Origin: RYN-133 sp963754285
Lineage (GTDB): Bacteria > Actinomycetota > Actinomycetes > Mycobacteriales > Jatrophihabitantaceae
Assembly: GCA_963754285.1 (NCBI GenBank)
Contig: CAVWFN010000007.1
Coordinates: forward strand, 930,001-994,000
Direction: 5' to 3'
DNA: 64,000 nucleotides
A program made the translations under genes and the position numbers. The notes beneath the pieces are model-generated. The model did not search any database. It was given only the letters and a program-made list of their open reading frames with translations, and had not been told where the DNA came from. Positions 25,562 to 36,204 of the stretch are shown here, one piece after another. Numbering within the stretch: position 1 is the first letter of the stretch; each line of letters opens with the position of its first letter.

Positions 25562-25682
25562 GGCTGCAGGCTATTGGTAGGCGGCATCTGATACCGAATC
25601 GCGTCGTGCGGGAGATCCGCATCGCTTCGCGAATGCACTAGTCTCAGCCACCTTCCATCCCTGGAGAGAGGACACCTGACCG

Positions 25683-27344
25683 GTGACTGCAACGAGGACG
25701 AAGTGGCTCGCGCTCGCTACCGCAGCGCTGACCGCGGTCGCGCTGAGCGCGTGTGGCGCTGGCAAGACGAATGACAACAGCACTAGCGCTCCGGCGGGCA
25801 CCGGAACCGCCTCGGGCGGCGGCCCGGTCGCCGGATCGACGATCACGATCGGTACGACCGACCAGGTGATCGCCCTCGATCCCGCGGGCGCCTACGACTT
25901 CGGTTCGTCGTTCTTCATCAACAACCTGTACCAGTTCCTGATGAACGTCCCGGCCGGGCAGAAGACCCCGCAGCCGGACGCCGCGAAGAGCTGCGGCTTC
26001 ACCAAGCCCACCGTGTACACGTGCACGATGAAGCCGGGCCTGAAGTTCTCCAACGGTGACCCGCTGACTGCGAAGGACGTCGCGTTCTCCTTCACCCGCG
26101 TGGTGAAGATCGCCGACCCGAACGGCCCGTCGTCCCTGCTGGCGAACATGGTCTCGGCGACCGCGCCGAACGACTCGACCGTCGTGTTCAAGCTGAAGAA
26201 CCCGAACGACCAGACCTGGCCGTACGTTCTCGGCACGTCGGCCGGCCCGATCGTCGACAGCAAGGTGTTCCCGGCGAACAAGCTGCTGCCGGACACCCAG
26301 ATCGTCGGCTCCGGCCCGTACAAGCTGCAGAACTTCGACAAGAACCAGCAGGCCGCGCTGACCGCGAACCCGAACTACACGGGTCCGAACACGCCGAAGA
26401 CGCAGAACATCGACGTCAAGACCTACAGCCAGAGCTCGAACCTCAAGCTCGACATCCAGAGCGGCCAGATCGACATCGCCTACCGCACGCTGACACCGAC
26501 CGACATCCAGAGCCTGTCGGGCAACAGCAACCTGCAGGTCATCAAGGGCGCCGGTGGCGAGCTGCGCTACATCGTCTTCAACTTCAAGACGATGCCGGGA
26601 GCCAACGACGCGCAGAAGGAAGCGATCCGCAAGGCGGTCGCGTACTCGGTCAACCGTGAGGCACTCGCGAACGACATCTACAAGGGCACCTACCAGCCGT
26701 CGTACTCGATGGTTCCTCCGGGCATCAAGTACGCGACGACGCCGTTCAAGAGCGTCTACGGCGCGACGCCGAACAAGGCCAAGGCCATGCAGGAGCTGCA
26801 GTCGGCCGGCGTCAAGACCCCGGTCAACCTGAACATCGAGTACACGACCGACCACTACGGTCCGACCTCGACGCAGGAGTACGGCGCGATCAAGCAGCAG
26901 CTCGAGGCGACCGGTCTGTTCAAGGTCACGCTCGGCTCGGCGCTGTACACGACCTACTCGACAGCGCGCGTGCACGACACGTACCCGATCTACCAGCTCG
27001 GCTGGTTCCCGGACTACGTGGACGCCGACGACTACCTCTCGCCGTTCCTGGTCGAGGGCAACTTCGTCAGCGCGCACTACTGCGACAAGGGAGCCTCGGA
27101 CCGTCCGTGCGACAAGGACAACCTCGGTCCGCTGCTGACCAAGGAGGAGACGACCTCCAACACCGCCACGCGGGCGTCGGTCTTCGCCCAGATCCAGCAG
27201 AAGCTCGCGACCGGTGAGATGCCCTACCTGCCGCTGCTGTCCGGCTACCAGGTTGCGGTTGCGCAGAAGGACATCTCCGGGGTTCAGGAGACGCTGGACC
27301 CGACCTACCAGTTCCGTTTCTGGTTGCTGAGCAAGAGCAGCTGA
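25683..27344 (+). CDS. Peptide ABC transporter substrate-binding lipoprotein (SBP family 5)
   Basis: 553 residues from GTG 25683, with GGAGAGAGGA upstream. Signal peptide and lipobox (ALTAVALSACGAG, Cys ~24) anchor it on the outer membrane face. Family 5 landmarks: LKPGLKFSNGDPLTAKDVAF, FKLKNPNDQTWPYVLGT, NKLLPDTQIVGSGPYKLQNF, RKAVAYSVNREALANDIYKG, and the C-terminal YQLGWFPDYVDADDYLSPF. It captures oligopeptides or similar solutes for the permeases at 27436 and 28507. A hairpin separates it from the permease genes, usual for high binding-protein expression. Confidence 0.9.
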   Translation: MTATRTKWLALATAALTAVALSACGAGKTNDNSTSAPAGTGTASGGGPVAGSTITIGTTDQVIALDPAGAYDFGSSFFINNLYQFLMNVPAGQKTPQPDAAKSCGFTKPTVYTCTMKPGLKFSNGDPLTAKDVAFSFTRVVKIADPNGPSSLLANMVSATAPNDSTVVFKLKNPNDQTWPYVLGTSAGPIVDSKVFPANKLLPDTQIVGSGPYKLQNFDKNQQAALTANPNYTGPNTPKTQNIDVKTYSQSSNLKLDIQSGQIDIAYRTLTPTDIQSLSGNSNLQVIKGAGGELRYIVFNFKTMPGANDAQKEAIRKAVAYSVNREALANDIYKGTYQPSYSMVPPGIKYATTPFKSVYGATPNKAKAMQELQSAGVKTPVNLNIEYTTDHYGPTSTQEYGAIKQQLEATGLFKVTLGSALYTTYSTARVHDTYPIYQLGWFPDYVDADDYLSPFLVEGNFVSAHYCDKGASDRPCDKDNLGPLLTKEETTSNTATRASVFAQIQQKLATGEMPYLPLLSGYQVAVAQKDISGVQETLDPTYQFRFWLLSKSS

Positions 27345-27362
27345 GCAGCTAGGTAGCCCCAT

Positions 27363-27409
27363 GACCGGGCACGCGCGCCACCTGTGAAACGGGGCGTGCG
27401 TGCCCGGTC
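27363..27409 (+). terminator. Hairpin between binding-protein and permease genes
   Basis: A long GC stem (gaccgggcacgc at 27363-27374 pairing with gcgtgcccggtc at 27398-27409) is followed by tgtttcta. In this position such stems act as partial terminators or 3'-end protectors, letting the binding protein accumulate above the membrane components. Function inferred from structure and position. Confidence 0.65.
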
Positions 27410-27435
27410 TGTTTCTACGTGCAAGGGTGTAGCCC

Positions 27436-28482
27436 GTGTCTACGACCACCACGACGTCCTCCGGGTCGCTGCGCACATACCTGATCACGCGCCTGCTGCT
27501 CGTGATCCCGATGGTCTGGATTCTGGTCACCGTCGTGTTCTTCGTGATGCGGGTGATCGGTGACCCGATCACCGCGCACCTGTCCGGTCACGTGCCGCCG
27601 GCGGTCATCAAGGCGGCGCTGCACAAGGCCGGCTACGACAAGCCGCTGCTGACCCAGTACTGGGAGTACATCTCGGGCATCGCACGCTTCGACTTCGGGA
27701 CGACGGTCACCGACGACCAGCCGGTCACGCACCTGCTCATCACTCGCGGCGCGGCAACGCTCGAGCTGACGATCTACGCGCTGATCGTGGCGTTCGCCTT
27801 CGGCGTGCCTCTCGGCCGGATCGCGGCGCGGTACCGCGACCGGCTGCCCGACGTGATCCTGCGCGTGCTCGCGGTGCTCGGCTACGCGATGCCGGTGTTC
27901 TTCGTCGGCCTGCTGCTGCAACTGCTGTTCGCGATCAAGCTGGGCTGGCTGCCGCCGTCCGGACGCGCGAGCATCGATGTCGAAGCTGCGATCCAGAACG
28001 TCTCGCCGAACACGCACATCTACTTGATCAACGCGATCTTGTACGGCAACACCAGCTACGTCTGGGACGTCATCAAGCACGCGATCATGCCGGCCCTCAC
28101 CCTCGGCCTGTTGACCGGCGGCATCTTCCTTCGGCTGGTGCGAGTCAACCTGCTCCAGACCCTGCGCTCGGACTACGTCGAGGCCGCTCGTGCCCGCGGG
28201 GTGCCCGAGCGAAAGGTCATGCGCAAGCACGCGTTCAAGAACGCGCTCATCCCGGTCGTGACGGTGATGGGCCTGCAGATCGCCGGTCTGCTCGGCGGTG
28301 CGGTGCTCACCGAAAGTACCTTCGAGTGGCAGGGCATCGGCTACACGCTGGCGCACTACATCGAGGCGAACGACTTCGTCGCGGTGCAGGGCATCGTCGC
28401 CGCGCTCGCCGTGATCGTGGCGTTGGTCAGCTTCGTCATCGACGTGATCGCCGCCGTCATCGACCCACGGGTGAGGTACTGA
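27436..28482 (+). CDS. Peptide ABC transporter permease (DppB/OppB-like)
   Basis: 348 residues from GTG 27436. Membrane helix at ~15-38, a periplasmic loop, then the BPD_transp_1 domain with five more helices; the EAA motif reads DYVEAARARGVPERKVMRKH. The C-terminus ESTFEWQGIGYTLAHYIEA is typical of OppB-type permeases. It pairs with the OppC-like half of the next gene, 24 bases downstream. Confidence 0.9.
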   Translation: MSTTTTTSSGSLRTYLITRLLLVIPMVWILVTVVFFVMRVIGDPITAHLSGHVPPAVIKAALHKAGYDKPLLTQYWEYISGIARFDFGTTVTDDQPVTHLLITRGAATLELTIYALIVAFAFGVPLGRIAARYRDRLPDVILRVLAVLGYAMPVFFVGLLLQLLFAIKLGWLPPSGRASIDVEAAIQNVSPNTHIYLINAILYGNTSYVWDVIKHAIMPALTLGLLTGGIFLRLVRVNLLQTLRSDYVEAARARGVPERKVMRKHAFKNALIPVVTVMGLQIAGLLGGAVLTESTFEWQGIGYTLAHYIEANDFVAVQGIVAALAVIVALVSFVIDVIAAVIDPRVRY

Positions 28483-28506
28483 CATGCGAGGCAAGGAGAG
28501 GCAGCC

Positions 28507-30514
<2,008 letters not shown>

Positions 30515-30531
<17 letters not shown>

Positions 30532-31828
30532 GGCAGCGGCGACCGAACCTGCCGGCACCGAACCGTTGATCAGCCTGCGCGATCTTCAGGTGCACTACGC
30601 GCTGCGTACGAACGCGATGTCGCGCCTGTTCGGCGGTTCGGCCGGAACCGTCAAGGCCGTCGACGGTGTCTCGGTCGACATCGCGCCGGGCGAGGTGCTC
30701 GGACTGGTCGGCGAGTCGGGCTCGGGAAAGTCGACGCTCGGCCGCGCGCTGCTCGGGCTGGTGCGCCCGACGTCCGGGTCGATCACCTTTCGCGGACGGG
30801 AACTCGTCGGCCTGCGCGAGCGGCAGATGCGCCCGCTGCGGCGCAAGCTGCAGATGGTCTTCCAGGACCCGCATGCCTCGCTCAACCCGTCGATGACAGT
30901 CGGCGGGGCGATCTCGGACGCGCTGCGCATCCACGGCCTGTACCCGAAGGATCGCGACAAGGCGGTTGCGGACGCGCTCGAGCGGGTCGGTCTCGCGCCG
31001 GCTTCGCGGTTCATGTCGAAGTTTCCGAGCGAGCTGTCGGGCGGACAGAAGCAGCGTGCGGTCATCGCGCGCGCGATCGCGCTCGACCCGGAGCTGCTGG
31101 TCGCCGACGAACCGATCTCGATGCTGGACATGTCGGTGCGCGCGAAGATCCTGCAGCTGCTCACCGAACTCAAGCGCGACCTCGGGCTGACCTACATCTA
31201 CATCACCCACGACCTCGCGTCCGCGCGGTTCTTCTGCGACCGGGTCGCGATCATGTACCTCGGCAAGGTCGTCGAGATCGGTCCGGTCGAGGAAATCTTC
31301 GACTCGCCCCGGCATCCGTACACGAAGGCGCTGCTGCGGGCCGTGCCCGATCCCGACCCGTCGCGAGGTGTCGCTCGCGACCTGCCGCGCGGCGAGGTCC
31401 CCGATGCCGCCCGTCCGCCATTGGGCTGCTCGTTCCATCCGCGCTGCTCCGAGGCGTTCGCGCCGTGCGGCTGGGAGACGCGCGACGTGCGCATGGTCCT
31501 CGAGCAGCGTTGGACGACCGTGGACGCCGACCAGTACGCGAGCGAGTCCGACCTGGTCGGCCCGGCGACGCACTTCGACGGCCACGAGACGACGACCGGT
31601 GTCTCGCTGCTGCGACCGGGCCACGGCGCGGCCGAGGACGAGGTCGAGCTGCTGTCACGGATGCGAGACGGCGACCGCGACGAGCCGTTGTGGTCCGGCG
31701 TGCAGAACATGCGCGCCGACAACGGCAAGGTGCGCCTCGAGTTCGCCGAGCGACACGAGCCGACCCTGCAACAGGTCGACGGGTCGAACGTTTCGGTGTC
31801 GTGCCACCGCTATCACGATCCGACCTGA
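30515..31828 (+). CDS. Peptide ABC transporter ATPase (DppF/OppF-like) with C-terminal extension
   Basis: 437 residues from TTG 30515, chosen because GAGGAGG sits seven bases upstream; it overlaps the previous gene by 17 bases. Earlier in-frame starts lie inside the ATPase domain of that gene. Walker A GESGSGKST, Q-loop FQDPHASLNP, signature LSGGQKQR, Walker B LLVADEPISMLD and a C-terminal HPRC motif are present. About 90 extra residues follow (from GWETRDVRMVLEQRW to SVSCHRYHDPT), longer than usual for OppF and of unknown role. Second nucleotide-binding subunit of the importer. Confidence 0.88.
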
Positions 31829-31845
31829 CGTCCGCTCCGATCTGA

Positions 31846-32142
31846 TCAGGCCCACATCCGGGTGTTGGTGACGGCCGCGGACCGGTAGTTGGTGTGCGCG
31901 ACCTCGACCCGGTTTGCGAGGCGGTCGGCCGCGCCGCGGAGACGCTCATGCGCTGCCACCCAACGTCGGTGCGCCACGGCATGGTCATCAGCAGCCGCGC
32001 CGAACCACTGCGCTTCGAGCCGGGATGCGTCGCGTTCGAGTTCGGTCTCGAGTTCGGCGGCGCGGCGTTCGAAGTCGCGCAGCCGTCCGACGAGCCCGGA
32101 CAACGCCTCTAGATCGGCGTGGAAGTCGAGTCCGCCGGTCAC
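31846..32142 (-). CDS. WXG100-type small helical protein (second of a pair)
   Basis: 98 residues, two long helices around a WFG turn (RLEAQWFGAAADDHAVAHRR), the size and layout of ESAT-6/WXG100 proteins. ATG 32142 overlaps the stop of the upstream gene (ATGA), so the two are co-translated like EsxA/EsxB pairs. No clear YxxxD/E secretion tail is visible. No ESX core genes lie in the window. Confidence 0.65.
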   Translation of the reverse strand: MTGGLDFHADLEALSGLVGRLRDFERRAAELETELERDASRLEAQWFGAAADDHAVAHRRWVAAHERLRGAADRLANRVEVAHTNYRSAAVTNTRMWA

Positions 32143-32441
32143 GACGCGGCCAGGTGCAGTGTCGACCGTGCGTCGGCATCGGCGTTCGAGTACGCCCGGG
32201 CACTGTCACGTAGCGCCTCGCCGAGCTCGGTGAGCGCAGCTATCACGGCAACGGCAGTGTCGTCCCACTCGCGCCAGTCGTCGGCGAACGATGCAGCGAC
32301 GCGTCCGGACCATTCGCCCGCGAGGACTGCTTGCGCCTCGGCACGCAGGCGGTCGAGGTCGACGCGCAAGTCGCGCGCGACCGAGTCAGCGGTGCCGGCC
32401 GCGTGCGCGACGGCGGGGACGGTGACGTCGAAGCCGGTCAT
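32139..32441 (-). CDS. WXG100-type small helical protein (first of a pair)
   Basis: 100 residues with a WSG turn (AVLAGEWSGRVAASFADDWREW) between two helices; the C-terminal helix ends ALRDSARAYSNADADARSTL, where AYSNAD resembles the YxxxD type VII export signal. Predicted partner of the overlapping downstream gene as an antiparallel four-helix heterodimer. The function of the pair is unknown. Confidence 0.7.
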   Translation of the reverse strand: MTGFDVTVPAVAHAAGTADSVARDLRVDLDRLRAEAQAVLAGEWSGRVAASFADDWREWDDTAVAVIAALTELGEALRDSARAYSNADADARSTLHLAAS

Positions 32442-32493
32442 GACGCGAGCGTAGGCAGATCGCGACCGCAGCCGGGCCGCCGGTGAATTGTCT

Positions 32494-32502
32494 TGTGGAT
32501 AA
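32494..32502 (-). other. DnaA-box-like nonamer
   Basis: TGTGGATAA on the plus strand, i.e. TTATCCACA on the minus strand, the consensus DnaA box, in the intergenic space between the WXG100 pair and the small membrane protein gene. A single isolated box; binding is not implied. Confidence 0.3.
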
Positions 32503-32507
32503 CCGCG

Positions 32508-32756
32508 TCAGTGGAATTGCGGGATGAGCAGGTACAGCGCGTAGAGCGTTGCCGCGGCGCACGTCGCGAAGGCGACCCCGGCTATCGCGTATCCACTTAC
32601 TCGCGTCGTCGTCGAGGCACCGTCCGCGCGCGCCGTGGCCACGCGGGACAGGCCCACGGCGCCGAGAGCGAACACGACGACGATTCCGACGGCGAACGCG
32701 CCGCTGACCTCGACGACCTTGGCAAGATCGGACCAGTTGATCGAGATGGCAGACAT
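32508..32756 (-). CDS. Small two-helix membrane protein beside the phosphate transporter
   Basis: 82 residues from ATG 32756, preceded by a GAGGCGACC ribosome site; a longer frame to 32828 overlaps the PiT gene and looks non-coding. Two hydrophobic segments (VSGAFAVGIVVVFALGAVGL; VSGYAIAGVAFATCAAATLY) flank a short basic loop. It lies 10 bases downstream of the PiT transporter gene and is probably co-expressed as an accessory subunit. No named family is recognised with confidence. Confidence 0.7.
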   Translation of the reverse strand: MSAISINWSDLAKVVEVSGAFAVGIVVVFALGAVGLSRVATARADGASTTTRVSGYAIAGVAFATCAAATLYALYLLIPQFH

Positions 32757-32766
32757 GGTCGCCTCC

Positions 32767-33921
32767 TCAGGCAGCCGCGACGAGGTGCGGCTCGCCGGTG
32801 ATGGTCGGGAGCAACGGGACCTCGACATCGTCGGTGACGTTGGCGGCGGTCACCGGCCGGCGACGCGAGTAGATCCACATCGTTGCTATCGCCGCTGTGG
32901 CAAGCGCACCGATCACGATGGTGCCGCCGTTGCCTTCGGTGGCGACCTTGGCGGAAACGCCTCCGATGATCGCGGCCACGGGGAGGGTGAACAGCCAGGC
33001 GAGCGCCATCCGTCCGGCCACGGTCCAGCGCACCTCGGCGAGCCGACGGCCCAGGCCGGAGCCGAGGATGCCGCCCGAGCAGACCTGCGTGGTCGAGAGC
33101 GGGAACCCGAGGTGCGACGCGGCGAGCAGCACCGCGGTCGAGGCCGTCTCGGCGGCAAAGCCCTGCGGCGGTTCGACATCGGTGAGGCCCTTGCCCATGG
33201 TGCGGATGATTCGCCAGCCACCCATGTACGTGCCGAGCGCGATCGCCAGACCGGCGCACAGGATCACCCAGACCGGCGGCCCGCTGTCCGGTGCGAGCGT
33301 TCCCGAGGTGATCAGCACGAGCGTGATGATGCCCATCGTCTTCTGCGCGTCGCCCGTGCCGTGCGCGAGCGAGACCATCGACGCCGACACGGTCTGGCCG
33401 GCCTTGAAGGTGCGCGACACGGTGTCCTTGCGGGCGCGCCGCGTGAGCCGGTAGGCGAGGAACGTCCCGACCAGCGCGACGACACCGCACACGACGGGCG
33501 AGGCGACTGCCGGCACGAGGATCTTCTCGACGACGACGTCGAAGTGGATCGCGCCGGTGCCCGATCCGATCCACACGGCGCCGATCAAGCCACCGAACAG
33601 CGCGTGCGAGGACGAGGAGGGCAACCCGAGCAGCCATGTGGCGAGGTTCCACAGGATCGCGCCGACCAGTCCACCGAAGATGATCGCCGGCGTGATCTTC
33701 GCGTCGTCCACGAGGCCGCCCGAGATCGTCTTGGCCACCGCGGTCGAGATGAAGGCCCCGACGAGGTTGAGCACGCCGGAGATCACGACCGCGACCTTGG
33801 GCCGCAGGGCGCCCGTCGCGATCGATGTCGCCATGGCGTTGGCGGTGTCGTGGAAACCGTTGGTGAAGTCGAATACGAGGGCCGTGACGATGACGACCAG
33901 CACGAGGAAGGAAACGTCCAC
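32767..33921 (-). CDS. pit: PiT-family inorganic phosphate transporter
   Basis: 384 residues from GTG 33921; about ten membrane helices. The PiT signature occurs twice: FDFTNGFHDTANAMATSIAT near the N-terminus and VSLAHGTGDAQKTMGIITL in the second half, with GLPSSSSHALFGGLIGA and FPLSTTQVCSGGILGSGLG. Low-affinity, proton-coupled uptake of metal phosphate. The adjacent small membrane gene is on the same transcript. Divergent from serS with an 88-base gap. Confidence 0.92.
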   Translation of the reverse strand: MDVSFLVLVVIVTALVFDFTNGFHDTANAMATSIATGALRPKVAVVISGVLNLVGAFISTAVAKTISGGLVDDAKITPAIIFGGLVGAILWNLATWLLGLPSSSSHALFGGLIGAVWIGSGTGAIHFDVVVEKILVPAVASPVVCGVVALVGTFLAYRLTRRARKDTVSRTFKAGQTVSASMVSLAHGTGDAQKTMGIITLVLITSGTLAPDSGPPVWVILCAGLAIALGTYMGGWRIIRTMGKGLTDVEPPQGFAAETASTAVLLAASHLGFPLSTTQVCSGGILGSGLGRRLAEVRWTVAGRMALAWLFTLPVAAIIGGVSAKVATEGNGGTIVIGALATAAIATMWIYSRRRPVTAANVTDDVEVPLLPTITGEPHLVAAA

Positions 33922-34009
33922 GACGCGGACGCTAGGGAGCCAACATGAACGAATGGTGAACTGTCCACGAACGGATCCTCAGGGTTTCGGGCTCAGTAGG
34001 CTTGCGGTC

Positions 34010-35260
34010 GTGATCGACCTCCGAACAGTCCGCGAGGATCCCGACCTGGTGCGGGCTTCGCAGCGCCTCCGTGGCGACGACGAAGCAGCCGTCGACCGGC
34101 TGCTGGCCGCCGATGAAGCGCGTCGTGCCGCGGTGGCGAATGCCGACTCGCTGCGCGGGCAGCAGAAGGAGCTCGGCCGCTCGGTCTCGAAGGCGAGCGC
34201 GGACGAGCGACCGGCGCTGCTCGAGCGCGCGAAGAAGCTCTCGGCCGAGGTCAAAGAGGCCGAAGCCGAACAGGACGCAACGGACACGGCCTTGCGTGCG
34301 GCGCACCTTGCGATCGCGAACCTCGTCGAAGACGGCGTACCGCCGGGTGGCGAGGACGACTTCGTGACGCTCGAAACCGTCGGCACGCCGCCGACGATCA
34401 GCGATCCGCGTGAGCACACCGAGCTGGGTGCGGCACTCGGGGCCATCGACACCGAACGCGGTGCGAAGGTGTCCGGCGCACGGTTCTACTTCCTCACCGG
34501 CATCGGCGCGCAGCTCGAACTCGCGCTCGTCAATCTTGCGATGGCCCAAGCCGATCGCACCGGGTTCACGCCGGTGATCGCTCCGGCCCTCGTCCGTCCG
34601 GAGATCATGGAAGGCACCGGGTTCCTCGGCGCACATGCCTCGGAGGTGTACCGCCTGGCCGACGACGACCTGTATCTCGTGGGCACGTCCGAGGTCGCGC
34701 TGGCGGGGTACCACTCGAACGAGATCCTGCCCGAATTGCCTTTGCGCTACGCGGGATTCTCGTCCTGCTTTCGTCGCGAAGCAGGCTCGTACGGCAAGGA
34801 CACCAAGGGCATCATCCGGGTGCACTGGTTCGACAAGGTCGAGATGTTCTCCTACGTCCCTGCCGACGAGGCGCGCGCCGAGCACGAGCGATTGCTCGCC
34901 TGGGAGCGCGAGTTCATCGACAGCCTCGAACTGACGTATCGCGTCATCGATGTCGCCGCCGGTGATCTCGGGACGTCGGCCGCGCGCAAGTACGACATCG
35001 AGGCGTGGTTCCCGTCGCAGGGCACGTATCGCGAGCTGACCTCGACGTCGAACTGCACGACGTTCCAGGCTCGACGTCTCAACATCCGCACGCGCGGGGA
35101 ACGGGGCAACGAGCCGGTCGCGACGTTGAACGGGACGTTGTGCGCAGTCGCGCGCACGATCGCCTGCCTGCTCGATCATCACCAGCAGCCGGACGGGTCG
35201 GTCTACGTGCCGGCCGCGCTACGCCCCTATCTCGGTGGACGCGAGTTGCTGACGGCATGA
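34010..35260 (+). CDS. serS: Seryl-tRNA synthetase
   Basis: 416 residues from GTG 34010 (VIDLRTVREDPDLVRASQRL); the frame upstream lies in the intergenic/PiT antisense region. N-terminal coiled-coil arm (residues ~25-105), then the class II core: motif 2 SCFRREAGSYGKDTKGIIRV, motif 3 TLCAVARTIACLLDHHQQPD, and the Ser-pocket segment SNCTTFQARRLNIRTR. Charges tRNA-Ser (and tRNA-Sec where present). The stop overlaps the next gene (ATGA). Confidence 0.96.
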   Translation: MIDLRTVREDPDLVRASQRLRGDDEAAVDRLLAADEARRAAVANADSLRGQQKELGRSVSKASADERPALLERAKKLSAEVKEAEAEQDATDTALRAAHLAIANLVEDGVPPGGEDDFVTLETVGTPPTISDPREHTELGAALGAIDTERGAKVSGARFYFLTGIGAQLELALVNLAMAQADRTGFTPVIAPALVRPEIMEGTGFLGAHASEVYRLADDDLYLVGTSEVALAGYHSNEILPELPLRYAGFSSCFRREAGSYGKDTKGIIRVHWFDKVEMFSYVPADEARAEHERLLAWEREFIDSLELTYRVIDVAAGDLGTSAARKYDIEAWFPSQGTYRELTSTSNCTTFQARRLNIRTRGERGNEPVATLNGTLCAVARTIACLLDHHQQPDGSVYVPAALRPYLGGRELLTA

Positions 35261-36072
35261 TCAAACTGGTGGCGACGGACCTCGACGGGACGTTGCTGCG
35301 GTCGGACTCGTCGGTGTCGCCGCGCACCCGCGCTGCTTTGGAGGCCGCCGAGGCTGCCGGTCTCGTCGTCGTCTTCGTGACCGGACGGCCGCCGCGCTGG
35401 CTCGACAACGTCGTCGAGCAGACGGGTCATCTCGGTGTCGCCGTCGGCGCGAACGGTGCCGTGATCTACGACCTGCACGACGAGCACGTGGTGCGCGCGC
35501 ACACGCTCGAGCCCGAGGTCGCTCGCGCGGTGGCCGCCGACGTCCGCGCACGGTTTCCCGCGGTCAGCTACGCGGTCGAGTACCTCGACGGATTCGCGGC
35601 CGAGGCCGACTACGTGCACGACTGGACGATCAATCCCGCCTACGACCGCAAGGGCAATCCGCTGCCACCGCCGCGGATCGCACCGCTGGACGACATCGCC
35701 GACCGTCCGCTGCTGAAGGTTCTCGCGAAGGACAAGGGTCGCGACGTCGACGAGTTCCTCGAGCTCGCCGGCACGCTGCTCACCGACCGCGCGACGATCA
35801 CGCACTCGTCCTCGATCGGGCTGCTCGAGATCGCCGCGCCCGGCGTCACGAAGGCGACCGGCCTCGCCGAGGTCGCCGCGTCACACGGCATCACGCCGGA
35901 CGAGATCGTGGCCATCGGCGACATGCCCAACGACGTCCCGATGCTCGAATGGGCCGGCCGCTCCTACGCCGTCGCGAACGCGCACCCGTCCGTGCGGGCC
36001 GTCGCCGACGAGGTCGTCGGGTCCAACGACGAGGACGCGGTCGCCGTGCTGATCGAGTCGCTGCTCGCCTGA
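35257..36072 (+). CDS. Cof-type HAD phosphatase
   Basis: 271 residues from ATG 35257, overlapping the serS stop. HAD motif I is DLDGTLL (Asp8, Asp10), motif II FVTGRP, and motif III/IV KATGLAEVAASHGI...IGDMPNDVPML. A large C2B-type cap fills residues ~85-185. Family members dephosphorylate sugar or nucleotide phosphates; the exact substrate cannot be assigned. Translational coupling to serS is common in actinobacteria and need not mean a shared pathway. Confidence 0.88.
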   Translation: MIKLVATDLDGTLLRSDSSVSPRTRAALEAAEAAGLVVVFVTGRPPRWLDNVVEQTGHLGVAVGANGAVIYDLHDEHVVRAHTLEPEVARAVAADVRARFPAVSYAVEYLDGFAAEADYVHDWTINPAYDRKGNPLPPPRIAPLDDIADRPLLKVLAKDKGRDVDEFLELAGTLLTDRATITHSSSIGLLEIAAPGVTKATGLAEVAASHGITPDEIVAIGDMPNDVPMLEWAGRSYAVANAHPSVRAVADEVVGSNDEDAVAVLIESLLA

Positions 36073-36080
36073 GGCTGACC

Positions 36081-36199
36081 GGCTTTCCCCGCCAGTGCTC
36101 GCTTCCGCGCCGTAAAACCGACCACCAGCGGGGAACCGTCCGGGGCTTTCCCCGCCAGTGCTCGCTTGCGGGCAGTCAAACCGACCACCAGCGGGGAAA
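36081..36199. repeat. Paired palindromic (REP-like) elements, locus 1
   Basis: Two ~56-base units, 36081-36136 and 36144-36199, exactly 63 bases apart. Each begins ggctttccccgccagtgctc and ends with gaccaccagcggggaa; the ends TTTCCCCGC/GCGGGGAAA are inverted repeats, so each unit folds into an imperfect hairpin. They sit between the convergent HAD and acyl-CoA synthetase genes. The same unit, inverted, recurs at 44291-44405 with the same 63-base period. Confidence 0.75.
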
Positions 36200-36204
36200 G
36201 GGGG

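Noticed and set aside
25644..27572. 642-residue minus-strand frame opposite the peptide-binding lipoprotein
   Set aside because: Shadow frame; the plus strand has a full SBP family 5 protein with lipobox and ribosome site.
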